In this document: positions 1 to 7,713 of the stretch, in pieces
How the letters are laid out: each line of letters starts with the position of its first letter
How positions within the stretch are numbered: the first letter of the stretch is position 1
Assembly: GCF_900100275.1 (NCBI RefSeq)
Contig: NZ_FNET01000017.1
Coordinates: 1 to 64,000 of the forward strand
Direction: 5' to 3'
Source: Lentzea albidocapillata subsp. violacea
GTDB lineage: Bacteria; Actinomycetota; Actinomycetes; Mycobacteriales; Pseudonocardiaceae
DNA length: 64,000 bases
The notes under the pieces: model-generated
Databases searched by the model: none
Told to the model about the DNA's origin: nothing
The model's input: only the letters and a program-made list of their open reading frames with translations
Program-made: the position numbers and the translations under genes

Positions 1-302
1 ACGATCACCTCTTCGACCTGATCGACCGTGATCGACGGCGGCCGGCCCGGCCGTTGTTCATCGACCAGGCCGTCCAGCCGATCCCGCAGAAACCGCCTGC
101 GCCACTTCGTCACCGTCGCCGGATGCACCCGCAGATCCTCGGCGATCCGCGTGCCCGGCACACCATCCGCACACGCCAGCACGATCCTGCACCGCTGCGC
201 CAGCACCTGCGACGACTTCGCCCGCCGCGCCCACCGCTGCAACGTTTCCCGCTCCTGCTCGGTCAACGTCACCTCAGCAGGAGGACGTCCAATCCGCGCC
301 AT
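1..302 (-). CDS. IS630-family transposase, N-terminal part (cut by window edge)
   Basis: Read on the minus strand from an ATG at 302-300, this open frame runs off the window start. The visible 100 residues begin [20 protein letters not shown] and continue as a helix-turn-helix of the kind found at the N-terminus of IS630/Tc1-like transposases: an arginine-rich helix, a '[11 protein letters not shown]' helix, '[18 protein letters not shown]', then '[12 protein letters not shown]', the usual linker before the DDE domain. The catalytic DDE domain lies outside the window, so I cannot say whether the copy is intact. The frame has no stop codon in the visible part. Confidence 0.85.
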   Translation of the reverse strand, partial: MARIGRPPAEVTLTEQERETLQRWARRAKSSQVLAQRCRIVLACADGVPGTRIAEDLRVHPATVTKWRRRFLRDRLDGLVDEQRPGRPPSITVDQVEEVI

Positions 303-348
303 CACCCCACCATAGACTTACCCAGCGGATTTCAGGCGCAGGACACTA
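1..348. mobile_element. Right end of an IS630-like insertion element
   Basis: The transposase start is only about 45 bases from the stop codon of the neighbouring lipoprotein gene, so the element end must lie in 303-348. IS630 elements insert at TA dinucleotides. The sequence ggacactaga at 341-350 offers a TA exactly in the lipoprotein stop codon (TAG on the minus strand, 348-346). The exact end is inferred because the other end of the element is not in the window. Confidence 0.5.
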
Positions 349-825
349 GATGCGGGCGAACAGGTCCGTGATCAGCTTCTTCGACGGCTCGACGCCCGCG
401 GGCGACATCACCTCGATCTGGGTCTTGCCCCTGCGCGCGGCCACGGTGTGCTGGGCGGTCTCGGCCCCGCCCGCGCTGGACTCGTAGGCCTCGTCGAACA
501 GGCCGTCGATGGCCTTGGCCTTCTCCGGCTTGCCCTTGGCGAACGTCGCGGCGGTCGCGTTGGTGGTGAACCGCACCTCGACCGGCATGCCGGCACCCAC
601 GTAGTTGCAGGTCGTCACGGCCTTGTCGACGCTCTCCCGCTGGCCCTGCAGCCGCAGGTTGAGCGCCTTGCCCACGACGGAGGAGTTGGCGTTCGCGCAG
701 TTCGGGCCGTTGCCAGCGGGCTGCTCGACCGTCGTCTGGGTCGCGGGGGCCTGCGACGGGGCGGCCTGGGGTTCGGAGGTGCAGGCGGCGAGCAGGAACG
801 CGGCGACGAGGAGGGTGATGCGCAC
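346..825 (-). CDS. DUF3558-type secreted lipoprotein
   Basis: This 159-residue protein starts with a short lipoprotein signal, MRITLLVAAFLLAAC, with the lipobox Cys at residue 15, so it should be acylated and held on the outer face of the membrane. A low-complexity Ala/Pro/Thr/Gln linker (to about residue 40) is followed by a compact domain with two further cysteines (in 'NCANA' and 'TTCNYV'), the pattern of actinobacterial DUF3558 proteins of unknown function. The last codon and stop sit directly at the presumed IS630 insertion point, so the C-terminus could have been altered by one or a few residues. No operon partner is evident. Confidence 0.7.
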   Translation of the reverse strand: MRITLLVAAFLLAACTSEPQAAPSQAPATQTTVEQPAGNGPNCANANSSVVGKALNLRLQGQRESVDKAVTTCNYVGAGMPVEVRFTTNATAATFAKGKPEKAKAIDGLFDEAYESSAGGAETAQHTVAARRGKTQIEVMSPAGVEPSKKLITDLFARI

Positions 826-863
826 ATCACTTCATCGAGCCTGCCGCCGCCGCGTTACCCCGT

Positions 864-2576
864 TCAGGCGTCCAGGGTCAGCCGGAGGATCTCGTCGACG
901 CGGGCGTTCCAGTCCACTTCCGCGACGGAGCCGTGGAGAACCGCCACCGCCGCTAGGGTCACGGTGCCCTCGACGTCCGCGGTCAGCACGGGGACCTTCG
1001 CGGTGGCGACGAACGCCGTGCCCTGCGGCGCGGGCCGTGACTCCGTGCCCGTCCAGCCCCGCACACCGGCCAACGACGACGGCAGGTCCGTGGCCCAGCC
1101 GGTGAGCTCGGCCGTCGTGCCGGGCGGTGCGCCGATCACGCGGTGGATGCGCAGCTCCTGGTCGTCCCAGACCGCCGTGACGCTCTCGATCCGCAGGCCC
1201 GGCACCATGGGCTGGTTCGCGTCGAACACCGGCCGATGCCAGGACGCGGCCCAGTTGTCCCGCGCGCCCAGCGGGTGGATCCGCCTGCGCACGCTGCGGT
1301 CACCCCGGACGACGAGGCTGATGTGGTTGTCGGCGACGTTGTGCCTCGCGGTCGGACCACTGGCCGTCGAGTAGGCGAAGCGGCTGTAGAGGGGGTCGTC
1401 CTCGGTCGCGTACTCGCCCTCGAACGGCCGCACGTGGTCGCTGCCGTGGTTGTGCAGCCGCGTCACGCCATGGTGCCGCTGGATCAGCAAGCCCGGGCCG
1501 GGCAACGCCAGCGTCCGGTCCTCGTCCAGGCTCTCCTCGGTTTCTGTCCACAGTGGATGATCGGGGCCGGCGAGCAGGCAGACGAACGCCTTCGACGCCC
1601 AGTACGGCGAGGCCGGTCCGGAGTAGGGCTGCAGACTCGCCTCGTGCGGGCCGTGCCAGCCGAGGCTGAGCAGACCGCCGGACAGCGATCCCCGGTCCAG
1701 GAAGTACCGGAGGGTCTGGCTGATGAGCTGACGGGAGTGGCCGGAACTCAGTGGCGTCTCACCGGTGAGCGCGCCCAGCGCCACGGCCGACGCGGCGGCG
1801 AAGCGGTAGGTGAGCGACCGTCCGAAGTAGAGCGGGGCGCCGTCCGCGCCGAACAGCAGGTGGAAACTCTCCAGGTGCTCGCGCAGGTGCGTGGTGACGG
1901 GACGGCCGTCGAGGTGGGCGTCCAGCGCCGGGTAGAGGTGCAGCGCCCAGCCGTTGTAGTGGTCGAACGCACGGCCGTCGCCGTCGGAGTACCAGCCGTC
2001 GCCGACGTACCAGCCTTGGAGCAGTTCCATCGCGCGGGCTTTCGCCTGGCGGGTCTCGTCGTCACCGCGTCCGGCCGACTCCAGGAACGACGCCACGGTG
2101 TACGGGAAGAAGTACCAGTTGTTGGCGGCGGGAACGTGCCGCAGTGCCTCCCGCAGCCAGGCCTCGGCGCGGTCCTGCACCGCCTCCGGGAGCTTGTCCC
2201 AGAGCCACGGCCTGGTAAGGCGCAGGCCCAGCGCCACGGAGGCCGACTCGACCATGGGCTGGCCGACGTCGAAGATCGCGGGCCACTCCCCCGCCGTACC
2301 GGCCGCCAGTCCCGCGGCGTAACGCTCCAGCCAGTTGTGCGGATCCTCGCCGTGCGCGGTGCGGAAGGCGGCGGCGAGGAACGTGCGGGCGTAGCCCTCC
2401 AGTCCGTCCGACCGGACACCGCTGCGGGACGGCCTGCCGGGCAGGTCGAGGAAGGCCTGGTCGGGGGACGCGTGCCGCCAGGCGGCGGCGAGCAGGCCGT
2501 CGGCAGTGGCCACCCAGTGCTCGCGGGTGAGGCCGGTGCGGGGGCTGAGGACGTGGTCGGGGTCTGGCAGCTTCAC
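864..2576 (-). CDS. DUF2264 family protein (predicted saccharide-processing enzyme)
   Basis: This 570-residue protein starts at a GTG (2576-2574). It matches the DUF2264 family: an N-terminal alpha-rich part (about residues 1-350) containing 'DVGQPMVESASVAL', 'NNWYFFPYTVASF' and 'WYSDGDGRAFDHYNGWALHLY', followed by a beta-rich C-terminal part with 'HRPVFDANQPMVPGLRIES'. The fold expected for the family is an alpha/alpha toroid like heparinase-type lyases and unsaturated glycuronyl hydrolases, but no activity is proven for the family as far as I know. There is no signal peptide, so it should act in the cytoplasm on an imported oligosaccharide. It is the last gene of the sugar-uptake operon, 31 bases after the dehydrogenase stop. 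Confidence 0.75.
   Translation of the reverse strand: MKLPDPDHVLSPRTGLTREHWVATADGLLAAAWRHASPDQAFLDLPGRPSRSGVRSDGLEGYARTFLAAAFRTAHGEDPHNWLERYAAGLAAGTAGEWPAIFDVGQPMVESASVALGLRLTRPWLWDKLPEAVQDRAEAWLREALRHVPAANNWYFFPYTVASFLESAGRGDDETRQAKARAMELLQGWYVGDGWYSDGDGRAFDHYNGWALHLYPALDAHLDGRPVTTHLREHLESFHLLFGADGAPLYFGRSLTYRFAAASAVALGALTGETPLSSGHSRQLISQTLRYFLDRGSLSGGLLSLGWHGPHEASLQPYSGPASPYWASKAFVCLLAGPDHPLWTETEESLDEDRTLALPGPGLLIQRHHGVTRLHNHGSDHVRPFEGEYATEDDPLYSRFAYSTASGPTARHNVADNHISLVVRGDRSVRRRIHPLGARDNWAASWHRPVFDANQPMVPGLRIESVTAVWDDQELRIHRVIGAPPGTTAELTGWATDLPSSLAGVRGWTGTESRPAPQGTAFVATAKVPVLTADVEGTVTLAAVAVLHGSVAEVDWNARVDEILRLTLDA
1546..1557. repeat. Iterated near-palindrome, copy 1 (GTCCACAGTGGA)
   Basis: Twelve of thirteen bases of the motif inside the DUF2264 gene. 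Confidence 0.5.
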
Positions 2577-2607
2577 GCGATGTGGTCCCTTCGGTTGCCT
2601 GGCAGCC

Positions 2608-3540
2608 TCACGCGATCCGCTCTCTTCTCTCGCCCGGCACCGGAGTCGAGAACGGCTTTCCCGCCACCCACCGGCGGACCTCGTCCACGGCGTGGCGGCC
2701 GAGCCGGCCCCACTCGTTGCCCTGCGAGCCGGCCAGGTGCGGGGTGATGAGCACGCTGTCGTGGTGCCACAGCGGGTGGTCCGCCGGCAGCACCTCCGGG
2801 TCGGTCACGTCCAGCACCGCACGGATGCGACCGGCCTCCGCGACGAGCGCGTCCTGGTCCAGCACGGCGCCGCGGGCGGTGTTGATCAGCACGGCGTCGT
2901 CGCGCAGCAGGCCCAGCAGCTCGCGGCTCACCAGGCCCGTGGTCTCCGGCAGCAACGGCGTGTGCACGCTGAGGACGTCGCTGCGTTCGAACAGCTCGGT
3001 GAGGCTCACGGACTCGGCACCGTCCACTTCGGTCACGAACGGGTCGTGCACCAGCACGTGGAAATCGTAGGGCGCCAGCAGCTCGACCACCCGGCGGCCG
3101 ATCATCGACGCGGACAGGATGCCGACCGTGGCACCGAAGTTGCCCACCGAGGCCGGCACCCCGTACACCGACATCCGCTTGGTCTCGCGGTAGTCGCGGG
3201 CGCGTTCGAGCACCCGCTTGCCGCTGAGCAGGATCATCGCGACGGTGTACTCGGCGACCGGCAGCGCGTTGGCCTGCGCGGCCGACGACACCGCGATGCC
3301 GCGTTCCCAGCAGGCGTCGGTGACGAAGCCCTTGACCGAGCCGGCGGTGTGCACGATCGCCTTCAGGCGGGGCAGCCGGGCGAGCACCTCGGCAGTGATC
3401 GGCGGGCAGCCCCAGCCCGTGACGAGCAGGTCGACGTCCGGGACCTCGGCGAAGTCGGGACCGACGCCCGCGAAGTCGCAGGCCGCCCGCAGATCGTGGA
3501 GCACGGGCGTGAGAACGGCTTCGGCGGCTTCCGCCGACAT
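2608..3540 (-). CDS. D-isomer-specific 2-hydroxyacid dehydrogenase
   Basis: This 310-residue NAD-dependent oxidoreductase should interconvert a 2-hydroxy acid and a 2-keto acid. I chose the ATG at 3540-3538 (MSAEAAEAV) just after the permease stop; a longer reading to 3699 would overlap the permease. The Rossmann loop is atypical, 'VGILSASMIGRRV' instead of GxGxxG, a variant seen in carbohydrate-linked members. The catalytic residues are visible: Arg in 'LINTARGAVLD', Glu in 'DVTDPEVLPADHPL' and His in 'ITPHLAGSQGNEW'. Its place between an ABC importer and DUF2264 suggests a step in breakdown of an imported sugar acid or uronide; the true substrate is unknown. Confidence 0.85.
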   Translation of the reverse strand: MSAEAAEAVLTPVLHDLRAACDFAGVGPDFAEVPDVDLLVTGWGCPPITAEVLARLPRLKAIVHTAGSVKGFVTDACWERGIAVSSAAQANALPVAEYTVAMILLSGKRVLERARDYRETKRMSVYGVPASVGNFGATVGILSASMIGRRVVELLAPYDFHVLVHDPFVTEVDGAESVSLTELFERSDVLSVHTPLLPETTGLVSRELLGLLRDDAVLINTARGAVLDQDALVAEAGRIRAVLDVTDPEVLPADHPLWHHDSVLITPHLAGSQGNEWGRLGRHAVDEVRRWVAGKPFSTPVPGERRERIA

Positions 3541-3554
3541 CACGCCCGCGGCCC

Positions 3555-4382
3555 TCACTTGACGGCTCCCGCGGTCATGCCGGCCTTCCAGAACCGTTGC
3601 AGCAACATGAAAGCGAGGATCAGCGGCAGCACCGCGAAGAGAGATCCCATGATCACCACCGGGTAGTATTCGGGAGAGACAGTGGCCGAGCTGTTCCACT
3701 GGTAGAGGCCGAGGCTGACGGGGTAGAGACTCTGGTCGGACAGCATGACCATGGGCAGGAAGAAGTTGTTCCAGATCGTGGTGAGCTGGAACAGGAACAG
3801 CGTGACCATGCCCGGTCCGAGCATCTTGAAAGCGACCCTGAAGTACGTGGCGAGGTCACCCGCGCCGTCGATGCGGGCGGCCTCCAGCACCTCGTCCGGC
3901 ACGTAGCCCTGCGCGAAGATCCGGCCGAGGTAGACGCCGAACGGGTTGAACAGCGCCGGGATGAACACCGCCCAGAACGTGTTCACCAGGCCCGCCTCGG
4001 ACGCCATCAGGTACAGCGGCAGCGCGAGCACGGTCTGCGGCACCATGACCGCCGCGAGCACGAGCCCGAAGAGCTTCTCCTTGTGGCGGAAGGCGTACTT
4101 GTCGAACGCGTAGCCCGCGGCGATCGAGATGAACGCGCTGACCGCCGCGCCGATCACGGCGTACAGCAGGCTGTTGAGGTACCAGCGCGGGTACAGGCCC
4201 TTGTCCATCGCGAACAGGTTCGTGACGTTCTCCACCAGGGAGAAGCCGCCGAACAGGTCGCTGTTGAACAGGGCGTCGACGTTCTTCGTGGCGGCGAGCA
4301 CCAGCCACATCACCGGCAGCAGGGTGTAGAGCACCGAGATGCCGACGACCACGTTCACCGTGGTCCGGCCGAGGAGGGTCAT
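3555..4382 (-). CDS. Carbohydrate ABC transporter permease, MalG/CUT1 type
   Basis: This 275-residue inner-membrane permease has about six transmembrane helices. The CUT1 signature loop that docks the ATPase is visible as 'EAARIDGAGDLATYFRVAFKMLGPG' split over residues about 175-200 (EAA...G). The start ATG at 4382-4380 shares one base with the upstream permease stop (TGATG), so translation is coupled. Reading further upstream only continues in a shadow frame of the other permease. No ATPase gene is present in the operon, so the transporter probably uses a shared MsiK-like ATPase encoded elsewhere, as is common in actinomycetes. Confidence 0.9.
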   Translation of the reverse strand: MTLLGRTTVNVVVGISVLYTLLPVMWLVLAATKNVDALFNSDLFGGFSLVENVTNLFAMDKGLYPRWYLNSLLYAVIGAAVSAFISIAAGYAFDKYAFRHKEKLFGLVLAAVMVPQTVLALPLYLMASEAGLVNTFWAVFIPALFNPFGVYLGRIFAQGYVPDEVLEAARIDGAGDLATYFRVAFKMLGPGMVTLFLFQLTTIWNNFFLPMVMLSDQSLYPVSLGLYQWNSSATVSPEYYPVVIMGSLFAVLPLILAFMLLQRFWKAGMTAGAVK

Positions 4383-5257
4383 CAGGCGGCCTTCCTGTTC
4401 GTCCAGCGGGTGACGCCGTAGGACAGCGCGACCGTGAAGGCCAGCAGGATCACCGACGCGGCCGCGGCGAGGCCGTAGTTGTTGCGGGTGAAGGCGGCGT
4501 CGAAGATGTACATGCTCGGCGAGAACCGGGCGCTGATCATCGGGGTGGACTGGCTGAGCAGCACGGGTTCGGTGAACAGCTGCAGCGCCCAGATCAGGGT
4601 GAAGATGCCGACCGTGACGATCGCGCCGCGCACCAGCGGGGCCTTGATGCGCAGGGCCTGCTTGACCGGGCCCGCACCGTCCACGACGGACGCTTCCAGG
4701 ACCTCGCGCGGCACGGCCTGCAACGCGGCATAGAAGATCACCATGTTGTAGCCGAGGTTGCTCCACAGGGCGATGTTCACGATCGACGGCAGGACGGTGT
4801 CGATGCCGAGGAAGCTGATCTGGATGTCCGCCTTGGCGAACAGGTCGATGATCGGGCTCAGGCCGGGTGTGTAGAGGTAGAGCCAGATCAGCGCGGCGAT
4901 GATGCCCGGCACGGCGTGCGGCAGGTAGAGGCTCATCTGCGCCCAGCTGCGCAGCTTCGCCACGCCGGAGTCGAGCAGCAGCGCGAGGGTGAGCGCGCCG
5001 GCGACCATCAGCGGGATGTAGAGCAGGCAGTACAGCACGACGGTGAGGAGGCTGCCCAGGAACGTCGGGTCGCTGAGCACGGCGCCGTAGCTGCGCAGGC
5101 CGACGAACACCGTGCTCTCCGGGCCGAAGCCCAGTCCCGGCTGGTCGGCGGCGAAGAAGCTGAGCCAGACCGCCGTGCCGGTCGGGATCAGGAAGACCGT
5201 GATCAGCAACAGGAAGAACGGCGCCATGAGGACGGCGCAGGCGAGCTTGCCCTTCAC
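4382..5257 (-). CDS. Carbohydrate ABC transporter permease, MalF/CUT1 type
   Basis: This 291-residue permease partners the gene at 3555. It has about six hydrophobic segments starting with residues 5-30 ('LACAVLMAPFFLLLITVFLI') and the coupling loop 'EASVVDGAGPVKQALRIKAP' (about 185-205). The start is a GTG at 5257-5255 overlapping the binding-protein stop (GTGA), with a strong ribosome site GAGGAGG seven bases upstream. It should form a heterodimeric channel for the sugar delivered by the lipoprotein encoded upstream. Confidence 0.9.
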   Translation of the reverse strand: MKGKLACAVLMAPFFLLLITVFLIPTGTAVWLSFFAADQPGLGFGPESTVFVGLRSYGAVLSDPTFLGSLLTVVLYCLLYIPLMVAGALTLALLLDSGVAKLRSWAQMSLYLPHAVPGIIAALIWLYLYTPGLSPIIDLFAKADIQISFLGIDTVLPSIVNIALWSNLGYNMVIFYAALQAVPREVLEASVVDGAGPVKQALRIKAPLVRGAIVTVGIFTLIWALQLFTEPVLLSQSTPMISARFSPSMYIFDAAFTRNNYGLAAAASVILLAFTVALSYGVTRWTNRKAA

Positions 5258-6561
5258 CGCGAACCCTCCTCAATGGACAGTCCGAGCGCCAACAGGTCGG
5301 GCATCGTGCCGCTCTGGGCCTCCCGCACCGCCTCGATCAGCGTGCCGGCACCGGCGCCTGCCTTCGCGAACCCGTCCTGCATGACCTTCAGGGTGGCGGT
5401 CATCCGCGGGCCCCACACCCAGCCGTCGCGGATCTTGTCCGCCTCCTGCCGGAAGAGCCGGTAGATGTCCTGGCCGCCGTAGTACTCGCCGGGGAACGCC
5501 TTGGCGCCCGCCTCGACGAGGCCTGGTGCAACGGGGTACTGGCTGCTGGTGCCGCTCTTCAACCGAGCCGTCAGCGCGTCCGGGTGGGTGCACTGCCACT
5601 CGATGAACTCCATCGCGGCCTCGGGTTCGGCGGAGTCCTTGGTGATCGCGAACGTCGAACCGCCGTGCGTGCCGACGACCTGCTCGTCCCAGACCGGCAT
5701 GGGGGCGATGCGCCACCTGCCCTTCTGCGCGGGCCTCGCCCGCATCTGCGCGCCCGCGTCCCACGCGCCGCTCAGCCTGGTGATCACCCGGTCCTGGCCG
5801 ATCTGCGCGTCGTGCTGCTTGCTGTCGCTCGCGTTGCTGAACACCAGGTCCTCGTCGATCAGGCCCTGCCAGTAGGTGGCTACCTTCCGGGTGGGCTCGT
5901 CGGCGAGGGACACGCGCCACCTGCCGCCGCTGGTGTCGAACCACTGCGCGCCGGCCTGCCAGGCATAACAGGCGAACTGCGTGCCGCCGTCCGTCGGGAA
6001 GATCGCGAGCTTCCTGTCCGGGAACCTGGACTTCACCGTCCTGGCGAGTTCCGCGAACTCGTCCCAGGTCGCCGGGAGCTCGAAACCGTTGGCCTCGAAC
6101 AGGTCCGCGCGGTAGTGCAGGACCATCGGCTCGACGTCGAGCGGGACGCTGAACACGCGGTCGTCGAACGTCGTGAGCTTGAGCGCCTGCGGCAGCAGCT
6201 TCTGCTTCAGGCGGTCGGTCACGAGGTCGGTGATGTCCCTGGCCACGCCGTCGATCGCGTACCCCGGGACCTGCGGGTACTCGATCGTGGCGATGTCCGG
6301 TGCGTTGCCCGCACGAGCCGCGTTGCTGAGCTTGGCGTAACCGCCCTGCCCGCCGGAGGGGATCTGCTGGAAGACCACCCTGATGCGGTTCTGCGAGGAG
6401 TTGAAAGCGTCGACGACCTGCTGGCTACCGCGCAGGGCCGACCAGAACGTGATCTCTACCGGACCTCCGGCACCGCGGCGTTGCGGAGTGGAGCAGGCCG
6501 CCAACGGTGCCGTGAGGCCCGCCGCGAGAAGTGTGCGACGACTCAGGCGCATGGACCGCAT
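5254..6561 (-). CDS. Sugar-binding lipoprotein of the ABC importer
   Basis: This 435-residue extracellular solute-binding protein (family 1) has a Tat-like and lipoprotein signal: 'MRLSRRTLLAAGLTAPLAACS', twin Arg at residues 8-9 and lipobox Cys at about 23. The mature part begins 'VEITFWSALRGSQQVVDAF' and contains 'APDIATIEYPQVPGYA' and 'VPLDVEPMVLHYRADLFEANG', typical of oligosaccharide-binding proteins. Met1 (6561) and Met4 (6552) are both possible starts. It is the first structural gene after the regulator, 24 bases downstream of the regulator stop. A candidate operator at 6591-6606 lies about 30 bases upstream of its start. The ligand cannot be read from the sequence. Confidence 0.9.
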   Translation of the reverse strand: MRSMRLSRRTLLAAGLTAPLAACSTPQRRGAGGPVEITFWSALRGSQQVVDAFNSSQNRIRVVFQQIPSGGQGGYAKLSNAARAGNAPDIATIEYPQVPGYAIDGVARDITDLVTDRLKQKLLPQALKLTTFDDRVFSVPLDVEPMVLHYRADLFEANGFELPATWDEFAELARTVKSRFPDRKLAIFPTDGGTQFACYAWQAGAQWFDTSGGRWRVSLADEPTRKVATYWQGLIDEDLVFSNASDSKQHDAQIGQDRVITRLSGAWDAGAQMRARPAQKGRWRIAPMPVWDEQVVGTHGGSTFAITKDSAEPEAAMEFIEWQCTHPDALTARLKSGTSSQYPVAPGLVEAGAKAFPGEYYGGQDIYRLFRQEADKIRDGWVWGPRMTATLKVMQDGFAKAGAGAGTLIEAVREAQSGTMPDLLALGLSIEEGSR

Positions 6562-6585
6562 CCTGATCGCCTGATCGGTTTGCCG

Positions 6586-7614
6586 TCAAGAAACGTTCAA
6601 ACGCTCAGTCGATGAACGGATCTTCAACGTCGGCAGCAGCTCGATGCGTTCGGGGGCCGTGACCTCGCCTTTCAGCTTCCGGAGCAGCAGTTCGGCGGCG
6701 ACTCTGCCGACCTCCGTCTTCGGCGGCGCGACGGCCGTGAGCGGAATGCTGCCGAGCGACGCGACCACGTCGTCGTACGACACGACCGAGCACATCCGCG
6801 GCACCTCCATCCCGGCGTGCATCATCTGCTGGACCAGCATCAACGCGTCCTCGTCGCCGTGCAGCACCGCCGCCGTGGCCCGGCGCTCGCGCAACACGTC
6901 CACGAGCCCGGTGTCCGGCGAGCTCCGCACCGTGACCGCGTCCTCCAGGTCCGCCGAGATCTCACGGAACGCCCTGCGCAGCACCCGCGCCGTCGGGCTG
7001 TCGTCGCGTGCGGCGAGCACGATCCGCCGATGCCCAAGGTCGGTCAGGTGCTTCACGGCCAGATGCATGCCGTACCAGTGGTCCGAGCACACGGAGTTCA
7101 TCGCCCGCAGGCCTCCGCTCGGGCGGCGTTCCATGAGAACGGTCGGCACGCCCGTGTCCGCGAGCCAGTCGTCCTCGGCCTCCTCCTCGGACGTGCGCCA
7201 CCGCGGTGCCATCAGCAGCCCCTGCACCGGCTCGGTCAGCGCCTTCTCGACGATGGGCCGTTCCGCGCCCCTGGCCTGCGGCGCGATGTGCAGGACCACC
7301 CGCATGCCGGCCTCTTCGAGGGTCTTGCGGGCGCCGTTCATCGTCTCGTAGAGGTACGTGTGGCGCTCCGGCACGACCAGCGCGATCGCCCCGTTCGTGG
7401 CCTGCCTGGGCTCCGGCTGCTCGACCGGCGTGAGCGAGCGCGCGACGCCGTGCCCGCGCCGCAGCTTGCCGAGCCGCGCGAGCTCCTCGACGTCGCGCCG
7501 GATCGTGACGATCGAAACGTCCAGTTCCCCGGCCAGATCGCTCACCCTGACCGTGCCCCGCGACGCCGTGACGGCCAGGATCCGCTGCCGCCGTACCTCG
7601 CTGGACTCCCGCAT
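6586..7614 (-). CDS. DeoR-type HTH / LacI-type sensor hybrid transcriptional regulator
   Basis: This 342-residue regulator has an N-terminal DeoR-like winged helix (residues 1-60: 'RRQRILAVTASRGTVRVSDL', 'DVSIVTIRRDVEELARLGKLRRGHGVAR') joined to a LacI/GalR-type periplasmic-binding-like sensor (about 75-335, with 'GLLMAPRWRT', 'HLTDLGHRRIVLAARDD', 'VVSYDDVVASLGSIPLTAV'). The ATG at 7614-7612 is preferred; the open frame reaches further up into the divergent promoter. It should repress the downstream importer genes until a sugar binds. Two copies of a repeat flank the gene (see 6591 and 7626). Such DeoR/LacI chimeras are known in actinomycete sugar operons. Confidence 0.88.
   Translation of the reverse strand: MRESSEVRRQRILAVTASRGTVRVSDLAGELDVSIVTIRRDVEELARLGKLRRGHGVARSLTPVEQPEPRQATNGAIALVVPERHTYLYETMNGARKTLEEAGMRVVLHIAPQARGAERPIVEKALTEPVQGLLMAPRWRTSEEEAEDDWLADTGVPTVLMERRPSGGLRAMNSVCSDHWYGMHLAVKHLTDLGHRRIVLAARDDSPTARVLRRAFREISADLEDAVTVRSSPDTGLVDVLRERRATAAVLHGDEDALMLVQQMMHAGMEVPRMCSVVSYDDVVASLGSIPLTAVAPPKTEVGRVAAELLLRKLKGEVTAPERIELLPTLKIRSSTERLNVS
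6591..6606 (+). promoter_or_regulatory. Candidate operator upstream of the sugar-binding protein gene
   Basis: The sequence AAACGTTCAAACGCTC holds two AAACG units in direct repeat eight bases apart. It lies inside the last codons of the regulator gene, about 30 bases upstream of the binding-protein start at 6561. The same pattern, AAACGCTCAAACGAAC, occurs upstream of the regulator itself on the other strand (7641-7626). Direct-repeat operators are typical of DeoR-type DNA-binding domains. Confidence 0.5.
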
Positions 7615-7625
7615 GACCGACCGCC

Positions 7626-7641
7626 TGTTCGTTTGAGCGTT
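7626..7641 (-). promoter_or_regulatory. Candidate autoregulatory operator upstream of the DeoR/LacI regulator
   Basis: Read on the minus strand this is AAACGCTCAAACGAAC, matching 13 of 16 bases of the site at 6591-6606 (shared core AAACGNTCAAACG). It ends 12 bases upstream of the regulator ATG, where bound protein would block its own transcription or initiation. Confidence 0.5.
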
Positions 7642-7713
7642 TTGCGCGAGCATAGCTGAAACGGCTCTCAGCGACCGGGGGCTACCGTCGGCCGCGAGGG
7701 GGAACGAGACGAC

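Noticed and set aside
1143-2747. A long plus-strand frame opposite the DUF2264 gene
   Set aside because: Same antisense GC artefact; the minus-strand product has clear family motifs.
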